A stretch of 64,000 bases of DNA, taken from contig CAKZOO010000100.1 in the NCBI GenBank assembly GCA_937136455.1, forward strand, positions 62,001-126,000, given 5' to 3'. The notes beneath the pieces are model-generated. The model was not told the origin of the DNA and did no database searches. It saw only the letters and a program-made list of their open reading frames with translations. Source of the DNA: an uncultured Flavobacteriaceae bacterium (GTDB taxonomy: Bacteria; Bacteroidota; Bacteroidia; Flavobacteriales; Flavobacteriaceae). The position numbers were made by a program, and so were the translations under genes. Of this stretch, positions 6,923 to 14,653 are shown one piece after another; the first letter of the stretch is position 1; every line of letters begins with the position of its first letter.

Positions 6923-8149
6923 GGAAATTAATACCAAATCTTCAATCAACTTCTCTAGTTGTTTACGTGCCTTAGAACGCATGTGCTTCTTGTTATCTGC
7001 CATAAACTGTTCAACCATCTTTTTAGGTGTCATACCATCCACTGGCGTGCAATCAGGAATTTCCGTAACAATCTTATCTAACATCTTGTAGTTTGTCTTA
7101 GGGACTTCTACAGGAGTGTACCCCATAAGTTTCAGACGGTTCTTGATGATGTCACGCTTACCCTGTTGCATTTCGATATTGATTGCAATAGCTTTCTCAC
7201 CATTACGTTTAATAAAACTATCAGTGGCAAGCTTGTTCAGACGATGATTAACAGACTCTTCATTTGATTCACACCAACCACCACCTACACTAGCTTTACG
7301 GTACTTACAGGGTGTATAGAATTGATACAGGTCTGGTACACGCTCTTCTGACATCTGAACCATAAGCTCAAACGACCCTGATAATTCTAGTAGGTCAGCT
7401 ACCTGCTGTTGTAAGTCCCATGTATCTACACTCTTGCGATCACGGTCAAGTTCAATACGATCTGGTGTCAGGTTGTAACTGAATACGTAATTATCGGGCA
7501 GGTCACATACAAACAATCCATTAACAAATACTTTCTTAGGATTCTCAGAATCACACAAATCTTCACGTTCATCGTATGGGATGTTGGTATCATAACGGAA
7601 GATCTGGCAACCGTCATAGTTCACTAGAAGGTCACCATTTGGAATCCAATCCATGAAATCATCTGCAAGGTAGTTCTGATCGAGCAGTGTGGTATCTTCC
7701 GATGTCAGGTTGTGTACTGTGATATCCACACTGTTACCGTCCGTATCTTCAATACCGTAGAAACCTTCAATAATCTCAATGGCAAGACAATCACCACCTA
7801 GTTGCGGGTGTGTTTCCAATGTTGGAATAATCTTATCAAAACCATTCTTGATTCTAATATCCTTACCTGCACGTAGTAGTACAAGCATAGCAAGGAGTGC
7901 GCCCTCTCCATGTTGTCCAATTGATTTAGTGTCATCACGCTTACCACTCATACCCATAAGGAACATCTCTTTGGGAATAATCCCTCCGAAAGATTGGATA
8001 CTTAACCAACGTTGACCTTGTGCATTGAACTGTTCGATGGAATGTGATTCCATATCCAAAGCATTGGCGATCAGTTCACGCATACCTTCCCACACGCCCC
8101 ATTTAGGTACGTAGTTTGAAGAAATACCTGTATAAATTTTGTTAGACAT
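6920..8149 (-). CDS. GHKL-type ATPase (HSP90/histidine kinase/GyrB fold)
   Basis: 409 residues from MSNKIYTG at 8149, preceded by AGGAGGG; the ATG at 8167 lacks such a site. The N-box WEGMRELIANALDME (Glu, Asn, Asp) and the lid motif SIGQHGEGALLAML (GxxGxG) define a Bergerat ATP-binding fold, and the region between carries MGMSGKRDD. The C-terminal half has a basic tail (MRSKARKQLEKL). It lacks the dimerisation/phosphoacceptor helices of a kinase. Related ATP-binding proteins of unknown role occur in other large phages. Possible roles are a chaperone, a MORC/MutL-like DNA clamp, or a host-modifying factor. Confidence 0.75.
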   Translation of the reverse strand: MSNKIYTGISSNYVPKWGVWEGMRELIANALDMESHSIEQFNAQGQRWLSIQSFGGIIPKEMFLMGMSGKRDDTKSIGQHGEGALLAMLVLLRAGKDIRIKNGFDKIIPTLETHPQLGGDCLAIEIIEGFYGIEDTDGNSVDITVHNLTSEDTTLLDQNYLADDFMDWIPNGDLLVNYDGCQIFRYDTNIPYDEREDLCDSENPKKVFVNGLFVCDLPDNYVFSYNLTPDRIELDRDRKSVDTWDLQQQVADLLELSGSFELMVQMSEERVPDLYQFYTPCKYRKASVGGGWCESNEESVNHRLNKLATDSFIKRNGEKAIAINIEMQQGKRDIIKNRLKLMGYTPVEVPKTNYKMLDKIVTEIPDCTPVDGMTPKKMVEQFMADNKKHMRSKARKQLEKLIEDLVLIS

Positions 8150-8157
8150 ACTCCCTC

Positions 8158-8568
8158 CTAATTCCAATAACCTTTACCATTACCTGATTTCAACCACAAT
8201 CCACCTGATTGGGTTTTCTTCTTAATCTTGTTATGTTCTGCGGCTTTACGTTTCTCTTCACTAATGTTGTACTTAAACTCTTTCAACTTCTCGTTATAGA
8301 CTTCTTTACCAAACCATTTCTTGATTTGGGATTGCCCTACAGGAAGAATGTGAGAGGCTCCTAGATAGCTTGCCAACTCTTCCCACACTACACTAACATT
8401 AGGGTTACTACGACCATTGAACGTTGCACTCCCGTCGATATAGAAGCTGTAGTTACTACTGCCTGCACTGTGGTTAACTGCTACGAACAGTGGCTCGGAG
8501 AAATCTTCATTACAGAAAATACCACTTCCTGATCGGTCAATGCTTGTAGAGAATATGATCTTTTTCAT
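8158..8568 (-). CDS. Unknown protein, 136 aa
   Basis: N-terminal half is Ser/Asn/Gly-rich and beta-like (SFYIDGSATFNGRSNPNVSV); C-terminal third is basic (EEKRKAAEHNKIKKKTQSGG), suggesting nucleic acid or surface binding. Stops 8 bp before the start of the GHKL ATPase gene, so probably cotranscribed. The ATG at 8568 has only a weak purine stretch upstream. No family recognised. Confidence 0.6.
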   Translation of the reverse strand: MKKIIFSTSIDRSGSGIFCNEDFSEPLFVAVNHSAGSSNYSFYIDGSATFNGRSNPNVSVVWEELASYLGASHILPVGQSQIKKWFGKEVYNEKLKEFKYNISEEKRKAAEHNKIKKKTQSGGLWLKSGNGKGYWN

Positions 8569-8583
8569 TATTTAACTACCTCT

Positions 8584-8796
8584 TTAAACCAATGTACCAA
8601 CTAAGATAAAAATAGCACCATACCACAACCCGTCAGTAAGTTTTCCTAGGTCTGATTGATTAAGAGATTTACCAGTAAGTAAACTGAAAACTCGGTAACA
8701 AGTATTACTAACTCCAAGTACTAGACCATACCCTACGATATATACAAGCAGTACGGCTTGGTAAATTTCTAATTCTTGCCCAAATAGTGTAATCAT
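8584..8796 (-). CDS. Small membrane protein, two TM segments
   Basis: 70 residues with two hydrophobic segments: residues 11-30 (YQAVLLVYIVGYGLVLGVS) and the C-terminal LWYGAIFILVGTLV, joined by a polar loop. It overlaps the upstream gene by 4 bp (ATGA). Probably inserted in the inner membrane. Function unknown. Confidence 0.65.
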   Translation of the reverse strand: MITLFGQELEIYQAVLLVYIVGYGLVLGVSNTCYRVFSLLTGKSLNQSDLGKLTDGLWYGAIFILVGTLV

Positions 8797-9077
8797 ACAA
8801 ATCTCTCCTGCTCAAATAAATCCACAACCTCATGCCAAACAGTATTATCAATTTCTGAGTAGCTGTCAAGGCAATAAATAACACCTTCGAATGGTTTACG
8901 GTACTTTACCAATTGGATAATATCTTCCACCTCGTTCCACATACGCAGGTCAATGCAGTCAGCTAGTGTGAGGTGTACACTCCTATTTGTAGGGTTAGGT
9001 GTTGTATTTGCACGAGCTTCTAGTGTAGAGATAAACTGATCAGGGTATTGTTGAATCGCTTCTAGTAATGTTTTCAT
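8793..9077 (-). CDS. Unknown protein, 94 aa
   Basis: Start chosen at 9077 (MKTLLEAIQQYPDQ) because GAGG precedes it. Predicted alpha/beta content with a Leu-rich N-terminus. Overlaps the next gene by 4 bp. Not recognised. Confidence 0.65.
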   Translation of the reverse strand: MKTLLEAIQQYPDQFISTLEARANTTPNPTNRSVHLTLADCIDLRMWNEVEDIIQLVKYRKPFEGVIYCLDSYSEIDNTVWHEVVDLFEQERFV

Positions 9078-9079
9078 AA

Positions 9080-9265
9080 TTAATTTTCCTCTACGACCAT
9101 CCAAGCATCTTCAGCTATATGGGGAAAGCCTCCATCTGGTGCGGGGCGGTTGATAATGTACTTACCTACACAAGTTGGACAACCAAACCAATCAGGTGTT
9201 GTGGTCAGTATTTGAAAACCTTCACTATTCTCTGCTGCAGCTTCATATGTGTCGTAAAAATTCAT
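9080..9265 (-). CDS. Small protein with a CxxC knuckle
   Basis: 61 residues, first gene of the leftward operon from the promoter at 9303-9330. It contains a single WFGCPTCVGKY motif, half a zinc ribbon, so it might dimerise around zinc. GGAG precedes ATG 9265. Unknown function. Confidence 0.6.
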   Translation of the reverse strand: MNFYDTYEAAAENSEGFQILTTTPDWFGCPTCVGKYIINRPAPDGGFPHIAEDAWMVVEEN

Positions 9266-9302
9266 AATAATTTTCTCCGTTGTGTTTCGTTTCGATGTCG
9301 CT

Positions 9303-9330
9303 ATATTACCAAAGCAAAAGCTGGTGTCAA
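9303..9330 (-). promoter_or_regulatory. Sigma70-like early promoter, leftward
   Basis: Minus strand: TTGACA (9330-9325), 16-bp spacer, TAATAT (9308-9303). Carries the second copy of the 48-bp upstream element. Confidence 0.65.
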
Positions 9331-9378
9331 CACATTATTGAAAAATAAATCATAAAAATAATTTTCACATCGATCCTA
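9331..9378 (-). repeat. 48-bp promoter-upstream element, copy 2
   Basis: Matches 6875-6922 at 42 of 48 positions, ungapped, and again directly abuts the -35. It fills the space between the leftward promoter and the rightward promoter at 9388, so a bound factor could act on both. Confidence 0.7.
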
Positions 9379-9387
9379 AATTTTATG

Positions 9388-9416
9388 TTGACATGTCTAT
9401 AGGTAATAGGTAAATT
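9388..9416 (+). promoter_or_regulatory. Sigma70-like promoter of the rightward replication operon
   Basis: TTGACA (9388-9393), 17-bp spacer, TAAATT (9411-9416), 37 bp before the ATG at 9454. Starts the operon that leads to helicase, polymerase and SSB-like genes. Confidence 0.65.
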
Positions 9417-9453
9417 TAGTGCATCAACAACGAACACAGAAAGAGAGGACAAT

Positions 9454-9717
9454 ATGTCAGTAACTATTTCAGTACCAAACAAAGAACAAGATGCTAAGTG
9501 TGATCAGTGGATTGAGATGTCATGTGAAAAGAAGAACATCACACTACGTGATTTGTACAATGTATGTGGTCAGATTAAACAACAACTGGATATGAAACAA
9601 CAAATCCCTGTTCAAATGGGTGGTGGTGAACTATCCTCACATGAAAGTTTGATTGTTTCTTGGCTACCAAGTATTATGCAACGTATCAAAACACGAGTTG
9701 AACAGGGAGAGTACTAA
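9454..9717 (+). CDS. Unknown protein, 87 aa
   Basis: First gene of the rightward operon, with AGAGAGGA upstream. Mostly helical, Gln-rich centre (QIKQQLDMKQQIPVQMGGG). Stops 1 bp before the next ATG. Not recognised; position suggests an early accessory protein. Confidence 0.7.
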   Translation: MSVTISVPNKEQDAKCDQWIEMSCEKKNITLRDLYNVCGQIKQQLDMKQQIPVQMGGGELSSHESLIVSWLPSIMQRIKTRVEQGEY

Positions 9718-9718
9718 T

Positions 9719-10564
9719 ATGACTAAGATTTTAACAGATGAAAGTATCCGTCATGCTTACGATAGAAAGGTGGAGAGTTGTAAATCACGTAACATTGTTT
9801 GGTCACTTCCTTATGATTACTATCGAATGCTCCTACGTAGCCGTCCAACTATGGTATGTTTCTACACAGGTAAACAATTCGACCTTCGTAAAACAGGTAT
9901 TGATGCTTATCCAACATTGGACAGAATTGACCCTGCACTAGGTTATACAGTTGAGAATACAGTACTGTGTCATAAACTCGTAAACGATATTAAGAATGAT
10001 TACTGGGAAACAGGGTTTGGTATGGCTAAGGGTATGGCAGAGAACCATATCCGAATCTACCGATCAATTGAGAAGGTAATGTCACAACCAGAACTGATGC
10101 AAGAACGTATGAAACCTTATCAAGAGTTACAAAGTAAAGTGGAAACTCGTATCCAAGCAGACCTAGACAAGCAAACACGTAAACAGGAGCTGTCAGAGGC
10201 TTGTGAGAAGGCGAAACGTGTAAATGAAGCCAAGGCTAAGGCTGAGGAACAATTAACGCTCAGTAAGCACTACACAGCGATTTCTGAAGAGATTACTAAA
10301 CTTACAGGTATGCCTTACAATCTTAGCGTCAAAGTTCACCGTGACGTATATCGAAGAGGTAAAGATGCAATTACTGGAGAGAAGTTTGAATCAATGGAAG
10401 ATAAGTTTCTATGGATTCCTGACAAGGTGAAGGTGATTGATCGTGGTTGGATTGAGAAAGGGGATTTTATTGTTGTACATAGAAATACACAAGAGTTGCT
10501 TGACAAACTTTCGGTTTGTGGTAACTTAAAGGTATCGGCATTGAATATTTTGAAGCATGTATAA
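9719..10564 (+). CDS. HNH-like protein with coiled coil
   Basis: 281 residues from ATG 9719 (GGGAGA upstream). Residues about 44-95 hold MVCFYTGKQFDL, YPTLDRIDPALGYTVEN and TVLCHKLVNDIKNDYW, a pattern seen in phage HNH-fold proteins where the usual first Cys pair and His are partly replaced, so catalysis is uncertain. Residues about 125-190 form a charged coiled coil (KAKRVNEAKAKAEEQ). Possible role: structure-specific nuclease or DNA-binding factor in replication. Alternative: an inactive, domesticated nuclease. Confidence 0.65.
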   Translation: MTKILTDESIRHAYDRKVESCKSRNIVWSLPYDYYRMLLRSRPTMVCFYTGKQFDLRKTGIDAYPTLDRIDPALGYTVENTVLCHKLVNDIKNDYWETGFGMAKGMAENHIRIYRSIEKVMSQPELMQERMKPYQELQSKVETRIQADLDKQTRKQELSEACEKAKRVNEAKAKAEEQLTLSKHYTAISEEITKLTGMPYNLSVKVHRDVYRRGKDAITGEKFESMEDKFLWIPDKVKVIDRGWIEKGDFIVVHRNTQELLDKLSVCGNLKVSALNILKHV

Positions 10565-10576
10565 AGGAGTAACAAG

Positions 10577-10780
10577 ATGAAAAATAATCGACCAATTGAA
10601 GTTGGACAGGTACGTATGCTTAAGAAGTTTGGGGACGGCACTGGTTGGGAGAGTAGTATGTATGTCGTATCCAACCTTCAAGATGATTCAGCGAAAGTTA
10701 TTTACATCACAGGAGAATGGAAGGGTCGTAATGGTACTTGGTCTCTTCATCTCATTGAAGAAGATATCGTAGTAATGTAA
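10577..10780 (+). CDS. Small beta-rich protein, 67 aa
   Basis: Good AAGGAG before ATG 10577. The pattern VGQVRMLKKFGDGTGW...YVVSNLQDDSAKVIYI resembles a small SH3-like or KOW-like barrel but I cannot assign it. In the rightward operon. Confidence 0.65.
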   Translation: MKNNRPIEVGQVRMLKKFGDGTGWESSMYVVSNLQDDSAKVIYITGEWKGRNGTWSLHLIEEDIVVM

Positions 10781-10790
10781 GGAGAATTAA

Positions 10791-11102
10791 ATGTATTTAG
10801 AATTAAAACACAACAATGAAACATACACACTAGAAGTGGAATACACTCCTCGACTGGCATTCGAACCAAATCTGGCTAATTCTCGTGATGACCTCTTAGA
10901 TGATTTGGAAGTGGTGTGTATTATGGATGAAGCAGGTAATGATGTTACAGATACCTGTACAATTACTAATGAACAGATTATTCGTGAGATTGAATTGAAC
11001 AAAGAAGCTGAGGGTGATACAATCTGGACACGAGATGAACTTACAATGAAACATATCGCTGATGATAGTGATTGGTACACAGAGGAGATGTACAATGTTT
11101 GA
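10791..11102 (+). CDS. Acidic unknown protein, 103 aa
   Basis: AAGGAGA precedes ATG 10791. Strongly acidic, with mimic-like runs (RDDLLDDLEVVCIMDE). Overlaps the next gene by 8 bp. Acidic small early proteins can bind host DNA-binding proteins, but nothing here shows that. Confidence 0.65.
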   Translation: MYLELKHNNETYTLEVEYTPRLAFEPNLANSRDDLLDDLEVVCIMDEAGNDVTDTCTITNEQIIREIELNKEAEGDTIWTRDELTMKHIADDSDWYTEEMYNV

Positions 11103-11430
11103 TAAAGGATCACTTTGTAAAGTGGAGTTGGCTAAGATGCTTGGGTTAGAGTTGACAGGTTATTGTACAGAAAGTGTACGTCCTTGGGAGATTAAGGAAC
11201 TTTTAGATTTTGAATACCAGACCATCGAACGAACTTTTAATACAAGGATTACTGTAGAGGTTGACCAAGGAGACCTATCTGAAAAGAACCTCAACATTAA
11301 GCATGAAGATTTGGTACGAGAAGGTGATATTAAAGTTTGTGTTAAACAGGTAGAGGATTTAATCTGGGAACGTGCTGCAGATGAATACTTAGGTAAGGTT
11401 AAGGCATTGGTTGAGACGATTAAGGTATAA
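11095..11430 (+). CDS. Unknown protein, 111 aa
   Basis: Start chosen at 11095 because GAGGAG lies just upstream and the ATG overlaps the previous stop; the upstream ATG at 11062 lies inside the previous gene. Acidic and helical. No family recognised. Confidence 0.65.
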   Translation: MFDKGSLCKVELAKMLGLELTGYCTESVRPWEIKELLDFEYQTIERTFNTRITVEVDQGDLSEKNLNIKHEDLVREGDIKVCVKQVEDLIWERAADEYLGKVKALVETIKV

Positions 11431-11451
11431 AATAAAGGTTAAGGAGGATTT

Positions 11452-11784
11452 ATGATTGGAGCACCCACTGAAGAAGAATGGTTCGGGATTAGAATGCATG
11501 CCCAAGATTTTCAACTACATACAACACTTCAACCTAATGCAGGACATACTGGTTGTGGGATGATTGTAAAAGTTGAAGATATCCCAGAAAGCCGTCAGGG
11601 ACTCTACAACAGTAAGGAAAATAAACTCTACACAGTGTTGACAGATTTTGGTAACACCTTTATATTGACCGTAGAGGAGCTAGAAACGGCATATACTATT
11701 ACTGGTGTGGAGAAAGATCCTCAAAGTAGATTTATGCGACAACAAGAGTTGTTACGTGAAGCTTGGGATAAGTATTTTAAATAA
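11452..11784 (+). CDS. Unknown protein, 110 aa
   Basis: AAGGAGG before ATG 11452. Central beta-rich stretch (GMIVKVEDIPESRQGLY) and a helical C-terminus. Followed by a hairpin at 11795-11820. Not recognised. Confidence 0.65.
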   Translation: MIGAPTEEEWFGIRMHAQDFQLHTTLQPNAGHTGCGMIVKVEDIPESRQGLYNSKENKLYTVLTDFGNTFILTVEELETAYTITGVEKDPQSRFMRQQELLREAWDKYFK

Positions 11785-11794
11785 GGGGACAATT

Positions 11795-11820
11795 AAAGCA
11801 CATTCTGGGCAGTGTGCTTT
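11795..11820 (+). terminator. Hairpin, possible weak terminator or processing site
   Basis: AAAGCACA and TGTGCTTT form an 8-bp perfect stem around a 10-nt loop, followed by GCTTGGG rather than a T-run. It sits in a 67-bp gap inside the operon, so it may attenuate or be an RNase site rather than a full terminator. Confidence 0.4.
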
Positions 11821-11851
11821 GCTTGGGCTGAAAGATTAATAGGAGGAAGGT

Positions 11852-12079
11852 ATGAGTGTTGAAAAAGAATTGTATGTAGTTCAAAGGTCTAAGAATGTAA
11901 AGGGTACAATTGTATATGAAGATTTTGTTAAACTAGCCAGTAACGGTTCTGTAACTTTTGTCAAAGATTTGATTAAAGCTACTAAACTCACTGCATTGGA
12001 TGGTAGTGATATTCTAGAGGATATGGAAAGTACTGGAAGGTTAGTTAAAATAACTTCACTACTTAAAGGAAAACACTAA
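11852..12079 (+). CDS. Unknown protein, 75 aa
   Basis: AGGAGGAAGG precedes ATG 11852. Mixed alpha/beta, rich in Lys, Val and Thr. Its stop abuts the next ATG. Not recognised. Confidence 0.65.
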   Translation: MSVEKELYVVQRSKNVKGTIVYEDFVKLASNGSVTFVKDLIKATKLTALDGSDILEDMESTGRLVKITSLLKGKH

Positions 12080-12286
12080 ATGATTCAACGACACGAAGAA
12101 GATGAACGTTATTGGCGATGGGATTATGATTGTCCACATTGTGATACTGAATATATGGCTACAGGTTGTCATGAAACAGACCAAGGTGAACAGGAATGCG
12201 AGGTCTGTGAGAAGACTTTTGTGGTGGAGATTGAATATGATCCTATTTATTGTGTGAGTATAATTGAAACGGAAGAGGAGGAGTGA
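12080..12286 (+). CDS. Small zinc-ribbon protein
   Basis: 68 residues with CPHC at 18-21 and CEVC about 20 residues later, a four-cysteine zinc ribbon, and a very acidic tail (ETEEEE). Such ribbons occur in proteins that touch RNA polymerase or DNA. It overlaps the RNase H gene (TGATG). Confidence 0.7.
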   Translation: MIQRHEEDERYWRWDYDCPHCDTEYMATGCHETDQGEQECEVCEKTFVVEIEYDPIYCVSIIETEEEE

Positions 12287-12762
12287 TGGGAGAAAAGAAA
12301 AGAAAACATGTAACAATATACACAGATGGAAGCGCATTAAAGTCAAAATCGGGTGGCTACCACGGTGGTGCAGGTTGTGTCCTAATTGCAAGTAATGGTC
12401 AAGAGAAACACATCTCTGAACCCATCGAAGGTGGCACTAATAACGTTTCTGAAATCCTTGCTGCAGCTATTGGACTGGAAGCCTTAAAAGAGCCATGCGA
12501 TGTTACCTTATTAACTGATAGTCAGTACGTAATCAAAAGTATGACGGATTGGATCTCGGGTTGGAAGCGTAGAGGGTGGAAAACCCAAAACAAAGGTGAC
12601 GTTAAGAACAAAGAACATCTTGTAAGGTTGGATAAGCTTTGCAGAATCCACAACGTAGAATGGGTGTGGGTAAAGGGTCATAGTGGTGATAAATATAATG
12701 AACTTGCTGATCGATTAGCTGTTGAGGCAAGTACCAAACTCAAGGAGTCCGAATGTCAGTAA
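12286..12762 (+). CDS. rnhA: Ribonuclease HI
   Basis: 158 residues from ATG 12286 (GAGGAG upstream). All four catalytic carboxylates are in context: Asp in IYTDGSA, Glu in SEILAA, Asp in LLTDSQYV, Asp in NELADRLA, plus the His of VKGHSGD. It removes RNA from RNA-DNA hybrids, for example Okazaki primers or R-loops, and sits directly before the helicase and polymerase genes. Length equals the usual bacterial RNase HI. Its last 10 bp overlap the helicase gene. Confidence 0.93.
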   Translation: MGEKKRKHVTIYTDGSALKSKSGGYHGGAGCVLIASNGQEKHISEPIEGGTNNVSEILAAAIGLEALKEPCDVTLLTDSQYVIKSMTDWISGWKRRGWKTQNKGDVKNKEHLVRLDKLCRIHNVEWVWVKGHSGDKYNELADRLAVEASTKLKESECQ

Positions 12763-14645
12763 GTGCTAAGAAAGGAAGAACATTTACCCAGTATTACCGT
12801 AATGAAAAACCACTGACGGTTGAAGAGGTTACTACCTTCCCTTGTGTTGCTGTTCCTCAGATGGATATTATTGAAGAAGATGCTGAGTTTTACGAAATCC
12901 GTTCAGAGTATAGCCAAGAAGATGGAGAGACTCTAGTAGCTACTTATCTTCCTTATTACAACCAAGAAGGTAAACTTACAGGGTATAAACGTAGAGATTG
13001 GACAAAAGATAAAGAGGAGCATGGTCACTTTACAGTTGTTGGAGTAGTCAAGGTAAACAGTAAACTCTTTGGTCAACACAAGTGTAAAACCAATAAGAAG
13101 AAACGCCTATATTATGCCGAAGGTGAGGGCGATGTTATTGCCATCCGAAGGGCGCTTTTAGACTCTTTGAAAGGCACTGACTTTGAAGGTATGGAAACAA
13201 TGATACCCAATGTAGTAGGTTTGAATTGCGGAGCTGGTAATGCTGCACAGTCCACACTTCACAATGAAGATTTCCTAAGGTCTTTTAAAGAGATTGCTTG
13301 TCTCATGGATAATGACTCGGCTACAGAACTGGAACGATCCAAAGGTATAAAGAAGGGTTCTGAGGCTACAGAAGATATTGCATCTACCTTACTTGCTGAT
13401 AACTTTTTTGTTGTAGAATTTCCGGAGAAGATTAAAGATCCTCGTGAATGGTTCAAGGCAGACCCTGAAGGTTTTGCTAAGAAGATTACTTGGGAACTTA
13501 AAAAGTTCAGCCCTGAAAAAATCATGGGTCTTGAGGACATCGATGTTAAATCTCTTCGTAAAAAGAAGAAGAACGGCATCCCTCTACGTAACCTGAAAAA
13601 ACTTCAAGAGTTAACAAAATCTCCTATTAAAGGGGAATTGTGGACACTTACAGCACCATCGGGTGCGGGGAAATCAACCATTGCTCGTGATATTGAATTT
13701 GATATAGCTAACTACCTGATGTACGGGTTGTCCGAAACAGATCATTTCCAAGATAATGAGTTTACTGTTTGCAAAGATGGAAATCCCAGACTTGCAGATT
13801 TCGAGGAAGATGAAAAGTTAGGGATTATCCGTTTAGAGGAAGATTATGAAGAGACTGTTAATTCTTTATATGCAATGGATCTAGGTGTTGAAGCGAAATC
13901 ATTTAACGAAGACCCTGAAAAGTACCTAACAGAAGAGGAACACGATAACCTGCACAAGAAGTGGACAGAGAAAGGTGTACTTAAAATACTTGATCATTTT
14001 GGTTCAATGAAGATTGATTTACTTATCTCTAAACTAAAACAGATGGTTGCCTTTGGTTGTAAATGGTTTATAATTGACCATTTCAGTATGCTTGTTTCCG
14101 GACTGCGTTCAGGTAATGATGTTAAAGAGTTGGACATTATTATGACTGAGCTTGCAGCATTTTGTAAACAGTATGGGGTTTTCATTTTAGGTGTGAGTCA
14201 CATCAGTCGTAAAAAAATTGATCCTCCCAAAGATAAGGACGGAAACCCTCTTGCATTCTTCCTCCCTGTCAGAAAAGAAGACATGAGGGGGTCAGCAGCT
14301 CTTGAACAGTTATCTTGGGTGGTAATTATGCTCGAACCTGAGGAGTTACCTAACCGAAGCCGTGGACGGGTAAGACTCGTTGTAGGTAAGAACCGGAGAG
14401 GTAAGAAACTTGGATATGCTGATATCCTTTGGCAAAACGAGGATGGGACATACACCGATGCAAGTGAATGGGAAGTGGATGGGTTCTGTTACGTACACAA
14501 TGGAGAAACAGTTCATTGTTTTAATGAAATCGAAATTCCTGTACCTAACTCGCTTGCCGAAAAGAACCATAAACCGACAGAGGAGAGTGTTGAAAAACCT
14601 GAACCTGTTGAAATTTCAGAACCAGATGAGGATGAACCCTTTTAA
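12753..14645 (+). CDS. T7 gp4-like replicative helicase with TOPRIM domain
   Basis: 630 residues. The N-terminal half has a TOPRIM fold: YYAEGEGDVIAI (about 120-131) and CLMDNDSA (about 183-190). The C-terminal half is a RecA-type hexameric helicase: Walker A TAPSGAGKSTIARDI near residue 300, Walker B KWFIIDHFSML, and GVSHISRKK, a sensor/H4-like segment. There is no N-terminal zinc-binding primase ribbon, so it resembles the shorter T7 gp4B form or a helicase with a primase remnant. It ends in an acidic tail, EPDEDEPF, like that of SSB. Adjacent to RNase H and polymerase genes, it should unwind the fork. Confidence 0.88.
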   Translation: MSVSAKKGRTFTQYYRNEKPLTVEEVTTFPCVAVPQMDIIEEDAEFYEIRSEYSQEDGETLVATYLPYYNQEGKLTGYKRRDWTKDKEEHGHFTVVGVVKVNSKLFGQHKCKTNKKKRLYYAEGEGDVIAIRRALLDSLKGTDFEGMETMIPNVVGLNCGAGNAAQSTLHNEDFLRSFKEIACLMDNDSATELERSKGIKKGSEATEDIASTLLADNFFVVEFPEKIKDPREWFKADPEGFAKKITWELKKFSPEKIMGLEDIDVKSLRKKKKNGIPLRNLKKLQELTKSPIKGELWTLTAPSGAGKSTIARDIEFDIANYLMYGLSETDHFQDNEFTVCKDGNPRLADFEEDEKLGIIRLEEDYEETVNSLYAMDLGVEAKSFNEDPEKYLTEEEHDNLHKKWTEKGVLKILDHFGSMKIDLLISKLKQMVAFGCKWFIIDHFSMLVSGLRSGNDVKELDIIMTELAAFCKQYGVFILGVSHISRKKIDPPKDKDGNPLAFFLPVRKEDMRGSAALEQLSWVVIMLEPEELPNRSRGRVRLVVGKNRRGKKLGYADILWQNEDGTYTDASEWEVDGFCYVHNGETVHCFNEIEIPVPNSLAEKNHKPTEESVEKPEPVEISEPDEDEPF

Positions 14646-14653
14646 GGAGGACT

